A DNA stretch of 64,000 nt, taken from the NCBI GenBank assembly GCA_001566295.1, contig KQ964247.1, positions 124,001 to 188,000 of the forward strand. The letters run 5' to 3'. Below are positions 21,701 to 34,235 of this stretch, piece by piece. Position numbers and translations under genes: made by a program. Each line of letters begins with the position of its first letter. Positions within the stretch are counted from its first letter, which is position 1. This DNA is from Microdochium bolleyi. Its lineage: Eukaryota > Ascomycota > Sordariomycetes > Xylariales > Microdochiaceae. The notes under the pieces were generated by a model that searched no databases, was not told where the DNA came from, and saw only the letters and a program-made list of their open reading frames with translations.

Positions 21701-22907
21701 ATCGACTTACTCCCAACAGTCGATTTGTGCGTACTCACTAATTTTGCGGACTATGCCTGATCCTGACCTGTCCAGCCTCGACTCTTTGTGGCAGAACAGC
21801 AGGTGGTGGGCGAGCTAATTAGCGTACACGAACATAGTTGCTCGGGACCATATTTCTTGGCCCTTCCGCCTAGGCGATGCCTCTTGGTTCATGGGTTGCA
21901 TCCATCAGGAAGGCCCGTGATCCAACGGGTTAATGTGCACGCTCGACCAGAACGCGCTGCTGATCAGCATACCTTATGGTGTTGAATACAAGCACAACTT
22001 GTTTAGATGGCTACTTTCCCTCATTTAAGAGCCTTGAACCGTGTAGATTTCGGGGTTGCGCATTTTTGTGTCGATTTGGGCGACCGATGATGGAGCATGG
22101 CTGTATCCTCGAGGAACCGGTCTCGGACCATGTCTGGACCCTTGAGGAATGACAAGCGCTTGAATTTAGTCGCAGGTTGGCATGTTGGAGGGTTCTACTG
22201 GGCACAGTACGCTTGGGTGAGCGAGTATGGCTTCCAACCGGCACAAGCTTGCCATAGGTGCGCTTCCGGCAGACGTTTGCAATCCTACTTCAAGCTAGGA
22301 TGTCGTTTTTCGGCAGTGTAAGGCACGGACGACCCCAATCTGCCACATTACTTGCCAGTGCTTAACTTGATCGAGACTAGAATATATGTAGTGCGATCTT
22401 TCTACCATGGAGGAGATGGTTCCGAGCGGTCGAGGCGAAGGCGAAACTGCGGAGGATGATAAGGGTGCAAGCACCATGACATCGCCCCAATTAGCTGTGG
22501 CCTAGCAAGCTGCAACATTGCCTCTGCTTAGATGCTTAACGACGTCACCGTCTACTGCAGATTCGCAGTCGTCTCGAGCATTGAGTGAAGTAATTCCCTT
22601 TACATAGAAATGACAATACGAAGAGCTTGATGGCCTTAAGACTGGCTGATGACGACACTACTTTCCTCCGCCCGAGCGCAGCGGTTTCCTCGGCACATTC
22701 TGGGACGTCATGACTTCGCCAGCTTCCGAGCAGGGGACATTTTCCGCGATATTGATCATCCATGTGGGGGATGTTACCGCTCCATCAACAGCGGGGATCC
22801 GAAGCGTAGCAGTATCTTGCTATGGGCTGCTCAGGACTTAAAGTTGAGCTTTGATCCCTCTGTGTTGTGACCGACTGCCACCCATTCAAATTCACAACTG
22901 ATGCCTA
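21701..22907. other. intergenic
   Basis: 1.2 kb with only short unsupported frames. It is the convergent 3' region of the regulator gene and the GNAT gene. No repeat or RNA recognised. Confidence 0.5.
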
Positions 22908-23859
22908 TTACTCATCACTGCCCTCTTCGTCGGGATCTACAAACATGACCGGATTCGTCATTGTCATGCCCGAGAAGCTGGTGAGCAACCGCTCCTTGCC
23001 CTCCCGCATGTCATAGTCCTCGAACGTGCCCCGGAGCGCGACCGCCTCAGCCCCGACCATTTTCTCGTAGAACGCCGCCCCTACCTCGTTAGCGCTCTCG
23101 TGCGCGAGCACGACACAGTCCGGCATCCGCTCGCCAGGCTGCTTCCCCGGAACGACGAACGGGTGGAGCTGCCGCCGCCGCCTCTCACGGGGCAGGTTCC
23201 ACCAGGAGCTCATGACTGCGTCGAAGAGCTCTGTGCCGTATCCTTGTCTTTGGTGTTCTCGGGCGATGAGGAAATCTGCCTCTGGCCACCCAGATCGTGT
23301 TGTCCTGCCACACTTGTCAGTACTTCACTGCCGATCCCTGTACCACTCCTTGATGAGCGGCGGCGATGTTGCTTACCGGCCATCAATGTCAGGCAGCCCG
23401 CCCTCGCCGATGAGCTCGCCTGTGTCTGCGAGGAACGCCCCAAAGTACCAGTGTGAGTCGTCATGAGGCTCCTGCAGGCACTCGATTTGGTGCTGCGTGT
23501 GTTCTAGGCTCTCGCTGCACACGTCCCGCAATGTTAGCAAACTTAGAACATGGACACAAAAGGCGGAGTCTGCATCTTGTGGTGTGCAGGGTGTTCACCT
23601 ACTCAGGACGACCTCGAGCAATCGAATGCTTCTGTAATTCCGCATCGCTCCGCAGCTTGTGCAGTGCTGCGGCGTCCTCCGGCACGAAAGGTCGGATGAG
23701 CAGCCGCGATGTGCGCATACGTGGCCGCGATGCTGCTGGCGGAAGTTCTGAAGGCAGTGAGATCTGGTATGAGAACCACGGCAGGCAGTCGGCCTCTTCA
23801 AGACCTTCTTTGGAGTGGTGGACGACTAGCGCGGGTTCGCGCTGTGGTGACATGGCCAT
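22908..23859 (-). CDS. GNAT-family N-acetyltransferase (RimJ/RimL-like)
   Basis: Three exons on the minus strand: 23603-23859, 23377-23514, 22908-23304 (introns 88 and 72 nt), giving 263 residues. GNAT enzymes move acetyl from acetyl-CoA to an amine. Landmarks: TSRLLIRPFVPEDAAALHKL (the RimJ-type start), HWYFGAFLADTGELIGEGGL, and the CoA-binding loop REHQRQGYGTELF, all reached only by splicing (GRPD/ESLEHTQ and DIDGR/TTRSGW joins). The segment VVLAHESANEVGAAFYEKMVG is the usual late helix with Asn-x-x-(G/A)-xxFYxKxG. Start is the ATG at 23859. It may belong to the neighbouring terpene group as an N- or O-modifying enzyme, but acetyltransferases of this type are also common alone. Confidence 0.88.
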
Positions 23860-25380
23860 CGTGTGTGTCGTAAAGCTGTGTCCTGGGTTCTTGCGGGTTC
23901 GCCTATGCTGTCAAGAACGTGTATGCTTCGCTATCCTCTCCATTTGACGTGTTCCTCGGTGCAGTCGACGGAGCTTTCAAGCTGTGATAAGTAGTCGTTG
24001 ACGTGGCGAGTGTTGGGCCAGGAGAGGGAGTCGTCACGGCAAGGATCTTCCGGGGTTTGCTAACCTACCTTGCAGACTGTGCCACGACATGGATTGGAGC
24101 AAGCAAGCAAGCTCAACGGCTTCCTTTCCGCGTGCCAATGGCAGTCGGGCATGTGGGACTGGCGACGGACTCTGCCGGTGGTGCCCTGAACACCGTTGGT
24201 TGTTGAATCATGATCCTGGTCGTTCCACTTTGTTGGTTGACGGCATTCCCTGAAGCAGAGCTGATCTACCATCCGACGTCCACTTGCCTGCGGGCCGACC
24301 CATAGGCTTGGGACGATTCGGGAGTCTCCCGGACTTCAGCAACAGGGAGCTTTCAAATTGCGCCAGGTTAGGTTAGGGGGCAGGTCCTGTGCAGATCAAT
24401 CAGGCAGATTCCGGAGACCTCAGGCCCCCGGGCCCAACATTGTGTCAGGTGTGACCCTCATGAGAATGCGTGCTCTCCAAGACAACACAGAGTGGAAGAT
24501 CGAATCCAGCTCCCAGCACCGAGCTGCACGATGTTCGGAATCAACGGACATGATGCGGGGATTTCTGTTCCCGTTCTGACAACCATCAAGCGTTGTAGAC
24601 GAAGCAGAGCTATGACCCAGACCGCGGAGCAGGGTCGGCAGTCTTGCCTTGGAATGAGGTGAGTCCTCCTGCGTGAAATCAGAGGGGGTAACAGCGTGGC
24701 CGACGCATGGCACTCGCAGATCCTTTCGAAGTCGGGGCTGTCCATGTTTGTCAGGGCATGGGTATAGAGTTTAACAACCTGGTCTGCTGTACGTCGTACG
24801 CCAGGGAGACAGGGTCAATGCAGCCTGTCAGCACCTTTTTCTTTCGTACCAGAGGGGCCATGCCCCTAATGCCACATGGGGGACTAAAGCGGAACGACCC
24901 TTGCCTTGCTTGCCAACATTTGCTTATGATGAACGATCGCTATCGGTGTTCTGACAATCCGGCAACCAACAAGGAGGCCCCTTACTTCTCGTCTCGCAAG
25001 CCAAAGAGTGCCCACGACGGTGCTCGACACGTGTATGAGCTAGCTCGGCTCGCAATTGAGGTGTTTGTAGCCATAATCGACACTGCATGGCTCCGCTTCT
25101 TGCGGATGCAAGGAAGGCAATTCGCCTGCCAGCCTGTCCCCGATATGCAGTTGGTTCGCCTTGCAAATGTAGACCGACCACGATACAAGGGCTGCTGCAT
25201 CGAAAGAGGAGCTCGCCCAGGGTGTGGTCGCCATGCTTCCCAAGAACGCGTATGTCGACTCCGGACACACGAAAACGAGACATAGTGCGATGAAGAGCGA
25301 TATATTCTGAGCTCTTTGGCCCACATCCCTTTCATCCGGACTTTGTGTCACTTGTGTCATCTCTCTTACTCGTCGTCAAT
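23860..25380. other. intergenic, divergent promoter GNAT / terpene synthase
   Basis: 1.5 kb between divergent starts. Frames here (for example around 24707-25285) have no domain and no codon pattern like the neighbours. It holds the promoter of both genes. No repeat recognised. Confidence 0.5.
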
Positions 25381-27294
25381 ATGTCGTCCTCTACCGCCTC
25401 CAGCGATTCCGCCACGCGGTCAAGCTCCCCAGCACGGAGCGACTCGTCATTCCTCACCGCCCCAACACCCTTGCCCGCGGATCTCGGCTGCTTGAATGAA
25501 CGGGGCCAGCAGATTTCAGTGCGCATCCCTGATCTCTTCGCGTCGGTCATGGGCACCGAGAATCGTGTCAACCCCTTTTACACCATCGTCAAGGCTCGAA
25601 GTGACGCATACATCGCAAGGTAGACTAATTTGCCGTTCCACAGTCCGGTAACGGCTCACTGCATTACCGGAAGACAGCTGACGTGTCTCGTGTACCTTTC
25701 ATATGTCCAGAACCCTGCAGCTCAGTGAGAAGACGGCGTACAAGACATCCAAAGCAGACTTCGCGTTCCTGACCGCGTCATGGATCCCCGAGGCGACTGA
25801 GGCAGCCCTCTACGTGATTCAGCTATGGCAGGAATGGGTAAGTAGCCCTGAATTTAGCCTCCTTTGGTTGCAAGCATGCTGACTGTTCTGTAACGGACCA
25901 GGTTTTCTTCTTCGACGACCGTAAGTCACTTCCACGAGCTAGCAAGCCCTTCCAACTCGCCATAGACTTGAACATGCATTACGCCGAGCTCTTTTCGACA
26001 TCAAGGAATATCACATCGGCAGCACACGGGACGGCATAACTCATACAATTATACATACCAGAATTTGATGAGGGCCATCTCAGCAAAGATCCGCTTCGAG
26101 CGGCCGAGGAAGTCGTCAACTCGTTAGCAGTGCTTGATGCAAGCTACCCAGTCGTCAATGCCAACGACAACCCGCTCGCGTTCCTCTTGCAAAGGGTGTG
26201 GTTGGACTTCAAGAAGGTAAGTCACTTTGTCCGCTCGTCGTAAGAAGTGTCACCGCGGATATCGGGGCTAACAACTACCACCATTAGACGGCATCAGAAG
26301 GTCCGTGCCATTCCCACCCTCGAGAGGTAGGCTCCTGCGTGTGACAACCCTGACAAAAGGCGCAACTGCACAGAGCATCAGTATCGCTTCAAGTTTTATC
26401 ACAAAAAGTACATGATCGGCCTTCTGCGACAGGTGAAAGCCAACGTATCCAATGAAGACCACACGCGTCAAAGCATGGACAGCTACATCGAGTATCGAAG
26501 GGACACGATAGGAGCTGAGGCGCCATACGTGATGATGGAGTAGGTCACGCAGCATGGGAAACCCATTGCTTTGTCACCGAGATCAGGCGCGGAACATTTC
26601 GCTAACAGTCATGATGCACCAGGTGGGCTTATGGCTTGTCTCTCCCAACACATGTGGTCTCGCATCCGTCGCTAGTCACTTGCTGCCTCGCGGCGATTGA
26701 CATCACACTTCTGTATGTGAACTAACCTGGATTGCCTTGTTTGTGTACTGATGCTCCATCGTCCCCAAGCGACAATGACATCTTGTCCCTGAAAAAGGAC
26801 CTCGTAAGTCATCAGCTGATCTCACCGTCCTTCCATATTCCCGTCCTCGAGTCCATCGACTAGCAACAGATGCTGACACCCCACACACCCTTCTGAACAG
26901 GACTACGACGTCAAGCACAACGCCATCAATGTGCTCCGCGCCTCCAAGGGCCACACGATCCAGCAGGCCATAGACGAGGTCAGCGACATGCTCGACGAGC
27001 GGTACGCAGCCTGGCATGCCGCGGTCGACGCCCTGCCTGTGTCTTCGTGGGGCCCCGAGATCGAGGCGCAGGTGCGGAAGCTGCTGGAGCTGTACATCAG
27101 GATCCCGATCGGGACACTGCACTGGAGGTAAGAATGACTCAGTAGTTGCTGAGCATACTCAAGGCTGGGATGGGAGTATTTTGCTGACGCGTTGACCTTT
27201 TTCGTGTTGCAGTTTTCGATCAGGTCGATACTTTGGAGACGAAGGGCAGGAGGTGAGGGACACACGTATCATGAACATTACACTCAAGGGCTAG
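25381..27294 (+). CDS. class I terpene synthase (sesquiterpene-cyclase-like)
   Basis: Ten exons: 25381-25619, 25711-25837, 25902-25920, 26062-26216, 26288-26300, 26374-26539, 26623-26712, 26770-26803, 26901-27127, 27213-27294, giving 383 residues. Class I cyclases ionise a prenyl diphosphate (usually farnesyl diphosphate) with three Mg ions. Motifs: first Asp-rich site FFFDDQFDE (D127, D128, D131), NSE/DTE site NDILSLKKD (N272, S276, D280), and the C-terminal RY pair in SGRYFG (R362-Y363). Exons 3 (19 nt) and 5 (13 nt) are micro-exons; exon 3 encodes most of the Asp-rich motif. The 13-nt exon keeps phase and gives the usual spacing (DFKKTASEEHQYRFKF) but uses a weak GTCCGT donor. It converges on a laccase 243 bp away. 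Product cannot be told from sequence. Confidence 0.9.
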
Positions 27295-27537
27295 ATACGA
27301 GAGGTTCAGCTTCAACTCGGTGAGGGATTGGGGGACAGTAACATGACTGCACACGATCAATGCCCGTGGAGGAAGTATGCCTTGGATACGAGAATCGAGA
27401 CCGTGATCATTAGTGATTAGCTATGCAAACTGTCCGGTGATCAAGAACAAATCAACTAGCATGAGCCACCATGTCGCCCACGCGATGTACCGTGTGTGCC
27501 TCCCTTACGGGAGATATGCCGTATTACGTCGCAACTC

Positions 27538-29929
27538 CTAGATCCCAGAGTCATCCTGGAAGACATGCGGAAACTTTGGCCCCGCGACACCAGGCTCCTT
27601 CTCGCACGCCGGGTATGTTTGCGTGGTCGCGTCCAGGCCCGGCCACCAGTTCTTGCAGTCCCCATGCCACTTGTCCCAATTACCACACACCCTCTCAGCC
27701 TCGGCGATCGCCGGGGAGCCGCCGTGCGGGAACATATGATTAGTGTCGGCCCGGCGCTCGAGGATCTGGAATGCCAGACCGTAGGAGGCGTGGTAGGCGA
27801 TGTGGCAGTGCAGCAGCCAGCTGCCCGGGTTGTCCGTCTTGAAGGCGATAACAAGGTAGCCATCTGACGGGAGCAGAGCGACGTCGCGCCGCGCCGGGTT
27901 GCGCGTGTTCAGCTTGAACTTGGACAGGTCACCGGGATATTCATGGTTCTCGACTTGGGCGAGAATGGCAAAGTCGTGGCCGTGGAGATGGATCTGCAGG
28001 GATGGATGTGAGTAAGGTGAAGGAGGTGGCATTAATCCGCGCGGGAGAGGGACATACAGGATGCGCGCCGAAAGTCGTGCTTGCACCGCCGGCGCTCGAA
28101 CCATTCCCCGTCAGCACAATATAAACCTAACATATGTCAACTTTTCATGTCAAAGGGTTTCGGAGTCAAGCGCGATTACTTACCCAGTCATCCGCTTTGT
28201 AGTTCTCGGGGATAACAGCCCACTGCTTGGGCCAGCTCCCGCCAGCTTCGTCGAGGTGCAGAAAGATGGGATCGCTGAAGTTGATCTGTAGTGGAGTGAA
28301 GCCCGAGGACTGGCTCATATCGAAGGCGACCTGGGCCAGGGGGAACGCTGGAGTGGCCAAGGTGTCGTTGAAGTTGACCCCAAAGAGCTGCCCGTCGTGA
28401 GTGTTGGAGCTCTGCCCCACGGACCACGGCACGATGGGCTGCAGCGACGAGGCGGCCTCGTCGGAGCACTGGATGGAGACACCAGGCCACGGGAGTGAGT
28501 GGGGGTCGGCTTTGCTCGAGGCATCGTACCGGAGAATACCGTTTTGCTCGTAGCCGTCGGTGTGGCCCTGGATCGAGCACACATCGGGGATCCAGGTTCG
28601 GATCCAGAAGTTCCCGTCCTTGGGCAGAGGATTGACCGAGCCGTGTTCCGGACGAGCCTCCACGATGACGTTGTATCTCTGGCCGATGCCGACGAGGAGC
28701 GAGGTATTGCTGTAGGGTGTTATGGGAACAAAGTCGGCGCTCACCATCTGAAGCCAGTGATTATCGATGGAAAACACAAAGGTCGACTCGAAAGAGGTGT
28801 TGATGATGCGTAAAAGGTACTTCTTCGGATCCTTGTGCTGAACCTGCTCAAACTCCAGCTGGTAGATGTCGGGGACCTTGAGTTGCGCCTTATTGCTTGA
28901 GTTGAATCGGGTCACGTTGCCGATGCCGTTGAGGAGGATACTTGGTGATTCGAGGATCTGGTCGTAGACAGAGTCGAACGCGCTGTTGTGGCCTGTGCTG
29001 TGTCAGTGTCTTGTGATTCAAGGGAGGTGGATTGGTCCATTGACTTACCCCAGTCTGTCAGAATTAGGGGATCTTTCGAATTGTCAAAGTTGGCAGAAAT
29101 CGGTCCATGGATGGTCTGTAGTTCGGCGTTAGCGTTCGCGGGGGAGTTCGCTCTGCCTCGCTTCAATTCACGTATGAGGACTCACAAAAGGGCCCTGCAA
29201 GCCGTCCGCGTACTGCACCGCGTAGTGGCTGTGATACCACGAGGTGCCATACTGTGTTGTGTCAATGATGTACTGAAAGTGATCTCCTGGAGCGATCGGG
29301 CACTGAGTCACACCGTTGACACCGTCCATATGCATCGAATTGAGCTGTCGAATGCCGTGCCAGTGTATGCTGGTGCCATTGTGCTTCATGTGGTTCGTCA
29401 CGTTGATGATGATTCTCTGCAAGTGTCGCATACCGGCATCTTGTCAGTAGACTGCTGTGCAACAGGCGGCGAGTTACTGTTGACTTACATCGCCCCAGCA
29501 TGCCTCTATCCACGGGCCAGGGTACATGTTGTTGAACAATTTTGCCTCGGTAGAATTGACACCGTCTGGGTTGAGCCAGCCATCCGTGATGTCCAGGTCG
29601 TAGTAACGATCGATGCCGATGGGTGTCTCGGTCTCGTAGTTCGTGTGAATGTTGAACTCGCTCCCGTTGGGGTGACGAAGCCAGCACCCGCGATCGTTGG
29701 GTGTCGAGCAAAAGTACCATTCTTTCATCGCCCGGTAGTCACAGGTGAAGTTAGCGCCGTTTTCAGGCGCTCCGGGAGGACGGAATACGGGATGGCCATA
29801 ACCAATGTCTGAGACGTTCTTTGTGGGACCCTGACCCTGTGAGGCGCCGCTTTCAGGAGGGCATGGCGACACTGCAAGCAAACTCGCGAGATATGTCACG
29901 GTCGCCCCGGCGCTGTCAAAGAGCTTCAT
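27538..29929 (-). CDS. laccase (ascomycete multicopper oxidase)
   Basis: Six exons on the minus strand: 29489-29929, 29186-29416, 29049-29115, 28184-28992, 28058-28126, 27538-27993, giving 690 residues. Laccases take electrons from phenols or similar substrates and reduce oxygen to water. A hydrophobic N-terminal segment (residues ~5-22) fits a signal peptide, so it is probably secreted. Copper ligands: HWHG (165-168), WYHSHY (207-212), HPIHLHGHDF (538-547; join of exons 5 and 6), HCHIAYHASYG (601-611). The chain ends in DSGI, matching the DSGL/I/V plug of ascomycete laccases. The start at 29929 is the first ATG; the upstream extension begins with TTG. It lies tail-to-tail with the terpene synthase and head-to-tail with the UGT gene, so oxidation of a terpenoid or phenolic product is possible. 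Confidence 0.94.
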
Positions 29930-31185
29930 GCTGGATGTCCTCGTCTTGAGGTGGACCAAGATTCGCTTTTGGTCAGCGAGCAGGATATCCTTCTGCGTGG
30001 CTCGCGGGTCCGGCGAAGGACAGGTTCTCGCCTGAGCCGATGCGGACAAATGCCCGGGCTTTATGCATCACCCAGGACCTCAGAGGAAGTCCTTTGTCGA
30101 GCTCTCCACCCGAGGTCCATCAAAATACACGAGGACGGGAGGCTCAAGCCGCCTCGTATACGGTTGTCAGCTTCATGCCTGTCACCAACGGCACTTGGAA
30201 GCTAACTGATTTTCAGTAGTGTGCTCTCGGCCGCATTAGTTCCAGCCCAATGTGCGATAATACGGCAAAATTGCAAGCGGGTATCAACACAACTTCGGAG
30301 TGGTGGCCCAATTGTTTCGCTCCTAATCGCGGGTGATCTCAGCTACCGACGCCGGCCCCCAAGCTAGTGACACGTTCCTTCACGCGTTTCGGTCGAGGCA
30401 AGACATGAGCTTACTCATAGAAAACCTGTGCTCGTACATTGGTAAGATAGCCTACCTCAAAGTGCATCTGTTAGATGCAGCTGACAACAAGTTCTGTTCC
30501 GACAACTCAGCCGTAAAAGTTGAATCGTGCCAGGCTGTAAGCCTTGGACGCCTCCCCCGCACAAAGGGGAACAGAGAAAGGACTTCTCGATGGGGGAAGC
30601 TGAGACTAGTTGCCATTGTACCTCAATGGAGAAAGGTCTACCTGAAGGGCTGAGCATGCCGTGCTGCTCTAGCTCGTTCTGGACCCAGGTAGAGCAGGAG
30701 CTGAAAGAAACCCACCCTGTTCTAAGAATATCCCAGGGTCCTCGGTGCTCCCGTTTCTTCCAGCCCGCGATTCAAAGGGTGCTGTTGCTGCATGGAATCC
30801 AGCCAGACGTGGTCAAGGGGCTGTTGTTGGTGGCTGACTGGCGCCACGTCTAGGCAGGCACCTTCAAGCGAGCTGTGGGAATAGGACATCTGCAGCAAGC
30901 CCGGAAGTGTTGCTTTCCGGGACGGACTTGGAGGTTGGGCCTAATTTTAGGTTCACAAAGCTAGGCCTGCAGCGTGGCGGTCTGGGCTGACTAGAGTGAG
31001 TTGTCATCTTATTTAATGTGGTGGTCATCCCAAGTTCCGCAGTCGTTCAGACATCCGACACATCCCCGAACATCCAGCTCAGATTTACGCTAGCATAACT
31101 CCGGTCATACACGCAAGCAACGTCGGTCTATGTATCGTCACTCGACCAGTACTCCTGCACATTTCCCAGATCGCATATTCCGCCT
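29930..31185. other. intergenic, laccase promoter
   Basis: 1.26 kb with no supported gene. It holds the laccase promoter and the 3' flank of the UGT gene. Frames at 30333-30853 lack any domain. Confidence 0.5.
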
Positions 31186-33023
31186 TTATGTCGATGCAAG
31201 CCGCGCAATCTCTCTCGCCGCGACGTCTCGCCCAACTTGCTTCTTTGCCTCTTCCTCGAACTTTGCAGCTTTGGCCCGCCTCCGCCTGCCGCTCGAGTCG
31301 GCTTCGCCTGCGCCCCGGCCGGACAACAACTCGATCATCGCAGATGAAAGACACCCGACCTCCCAGTATGGGCTGGTGTCCTGGCACGGCCAGATCCCGA
31401 TGCCGAGATACTCGACCAGCGTGGCGTAGTCGTACAGGTCTGCCCACTGCGGGAGGACGACCTGGGGCACTCCGGCTCTAAGCGACACAACAAGACAAGG
31501 GGATGTGAGTAAGCGGCGCCACAATGCTGGGAGAGAAAAAGACAACGGGGAGACTCACCCTAGGGCATCATTGTAACCGCCCGCGCCACCGTGGTGAACG
31601 TACGCGACGAGCTGCTCCTCGCGCAGGAGCGTCGGCGGCTCGACGTCGAGCCACCTCTCAATCTTGACACGGCCGTCCTTCTGTGCTCCCTCGCACAAGC
31701 TGGCCAGGAGCGCAGCGTCGTTGCCGTAGAACTCTGACTCGGGCCCGACGACATTTTTGGACAGCTTGACCTTCCACAGCACCTGCACGTCGGAGACCTC
31801 CCGCAGCACTGCCTCGATGGCACCCGCCATGACCCGCAGCTGCGGCTCGACGAACTCGTACATGGAGCCCATGTTGATGAGCATGGTCGGCCCGCGGCGC
31901 ACCCACTCGACGACAGGGCTCACCCGGCCAGCCCCGTCCCCGACCCAGTCCTCGACGCCGTCGAGGTTCACGGTCCCCGCGAGGATGACATTGTCCGGCA
32001 GCCTCAGCAGGTCGAAGTGCGCCCCGGGCACCGTCTGCGCGATCCACGGCACGGCCGGGTCGTACGAGTTGGTGAAGTCGGGCACGCTCTCGACGCCGCG
32101 GGCCTGCAGGGCGGGAGCCCTCTGCGCGGTGCGGCCCGTGCACTGGATGACGCAGCGGATCATCTTGAAGGTGTAGACGAGGTTCGTGAGCAGCTGTCTC
32201 GGGGTCTTCATGGGGTACGCGATGCCGGATGCCAAACTACACGATCACGGTTTTGGCACGGGGTCAGTCACTTCTTTTCCCTGGAGGACGGGCGGATTAC
32301 CGACCAGTGAGGTCTCCTGAGACCGACTTACAAGGGATACTTCCAGAATGCGGCATGCGGTGGCTGAACGTTGGGCGAGCTGCCAGACACACTGTTGGGC
32401 GAGAGGACGACATACTTGCGGCGGGCGTCTCGCAGCGCGGCAAAGGACGGACCGAGCAGCATGTCCGCGACCACGAGCGACGGGTCGACGGCATCGATGG
32501 CCGCGCGGGCAGAGTGGTACTGCGCAACGTGGTCATCATCGGGCCACGAGTCGAGCGCGTACGAGGACAGGACGGTGCAGAAGCCGGCCGCGCCGCGGAG
32601 GCCCGGCGCGTGGACCAGCCCGGCGCTGCCGCCCTGCATTGCATTGACCGTGACATCCCGGTACGAGGCGCCCGCGAGGGTGTGGAACTTGATCAGCGGC
32701 CCTGAGCTGATGTCGTGGTCTGGCCGGGACGAAGCCGCGATGGCCGCCACGCGGGCGATCCGCGGTGCCAGGGCCGGGAACGAGGCATAATGGACATCCG
32801 CACCCGGGTGCCTTTGTGCTAAAGCAAAGGCTGTGGCCACGTGTGCATTGCTGGTGCCGTGGGTCTCTGTGGTCAGGAAAAGGATCGTGTTGTTCTTGCC
32901 GGCGACGCGGTCTTTGGTGACCGGTGTTGAGGGCGAGGATGATGGCAATGATTGCGTCCACCAGAAGCCGAGAAGCACGGCAAGCAATGCCACAACGGCA
33001 GCTACCGGTGTCCGACGGGTCAT
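31186..33023 (-). CDS. UDP-glycosyltransferase (GT1)
   Basis: Three exons on the minus strand: 32332-33023, 31559-32236, 31186-31477 (introns 95 and 81 nt), giving 553 residues. GT1 enzymes move a sugar from a UDP-sugar to small molecules such as terpenoids or phenols. An N-terminal hydrophobic helix (residues ~6-24) suggests a membrane anchor. Residues ~40-60 (NNTILFLTTETHGTSNAHV) are the usual first strand and acceptor-site His. The donor site is VAYVHHGGAGGYNDAL joined to AGVPQVVLPQWADLYDYA across exons 2-3. The C-terminus is basic and charged (GRRRRAKAAKF). All joins hold frame. It is in line with the laccase and the alpha/beta-hydrolase on the minus strand, so it may glycosylate the cluster product. 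Confidence 0.92.
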
Positions 33024-34235
33024 GGCGACTGCGAGTGCGTCTATATCAGCGCTGGCCAGCCGAGGGATTTATGGAAAAACAGAGACAACGGGCGGGTAAG
33101 GAGTGCTTTAAGACGATGGGGGAAGGGGGGATGGTGCTTATCGGAAGCAGCTAATTCATAAGCGGAGTGTGACCCACGGAAGTGTCGTATACTTCGTCAA
33201 CTGAGGGTCCCATGTCGGCCAAATGGGTCGCGTCTTACATGAAAGAGCAGGGGGGAAGCCTGCTGCCTGTCAGCGTGCTGTATTCCTTGCCCTCCCACCT
33301 TGGCATATACGTAGAATATATTCCGCTTTACGTAAAGTAGGTAATCGACAGCACAGGGACAAGGTCTGCGTGTATCTGAGCAACAGCCATTTCATACACA
33401 AATGCCAAACTGGCTATCGGTGATGAATATTGGTCGTTCGAACTCCAAGTGACGATCCAAGTAGAAGCAGATTTTAGAGTTCCGGTGAAACTAGTAACGA
33501 GTATACCGGCGTGTCTGCTTGGCTATTAACAATACTCACGCATGCTTGCGTGGCCTGCAGTGTTGGCTGATTTTGAGATGCTGAACCATGTGTGGTGAGG
33601 CTCACCTGTCGGTTTTGCACATTACCTGGCGCATCTCAGCCTAAATCATGTGCGTGACCGAGATGGTGTGCTCGACCTCGGAGGTGGCGGCATTACCCGT
33701 ACCCCCCCTGGCCCTGTCCTTGGCAAGCCACTGAGCTTGTCGAACTTCTGCAGCGATTATGCAGGCTGCTGAGGGTCCGATTGCTGCCGAGCCAATGGGG
33801 ATTTTCGATCTCGTGGCGCGGACAGGGGCTGGAGGCAGGATTTGAGAGTCCTCCGTGCACACACGGAGATAAAACCGTAATGTGATGCCCGCAGCTCCGA
33901 ATGGGCGAGGAACCCTTCCCGGTCAGATGCAAGACAACTCCACTCAGCCCGGCTTTGGATCTTGCTTGGCGAAACGGAATGATCAATTAGCCTGGTCCAT
34001 CGGCACTGGTCCCAGGGCTCAGCCACAGAGGACATTGATGACTACGCCGCCTGTGTTCAATATCGTTTTCATTCGTGTAAACGCTAGTGTGACAAACTCA
34101 TGCTATGTGACAATTGGAAGCTCCTGCTGAAACTAAATACACGACAATAGAACCACAGCCTCTATACGTGAACAAATCAGTATCGCCAGTATCCTGCAGC
34201 TGTGGAAGGATCTCGACAGTAGGACGATGTGCATT
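33024..34235. other. intergenic
   Basis: 1.2 kb between the UGT start and the hydrolase stop. Only short frames; no domain, RNA or repeat recognised. Confidence 0.5.

Noticed and set aside
24707..25285. 192-residue frame upstream of the terpene synthase
   Set aside because: No domain, irregular composition, and overlaps equally long frames on the other strand.
26288..26328. Longer exon 5 for the terpene synthase with a GTAGGC donor
   Set aside because: It keeps frame but inserts extra residues into a region of fixed length in the family; the 13-nt exon gives the usual spacing.
29930..30049. 40-residue upstream extension of the laccase
   Set aside because: It starts with TTG and would bury the signal peptide.
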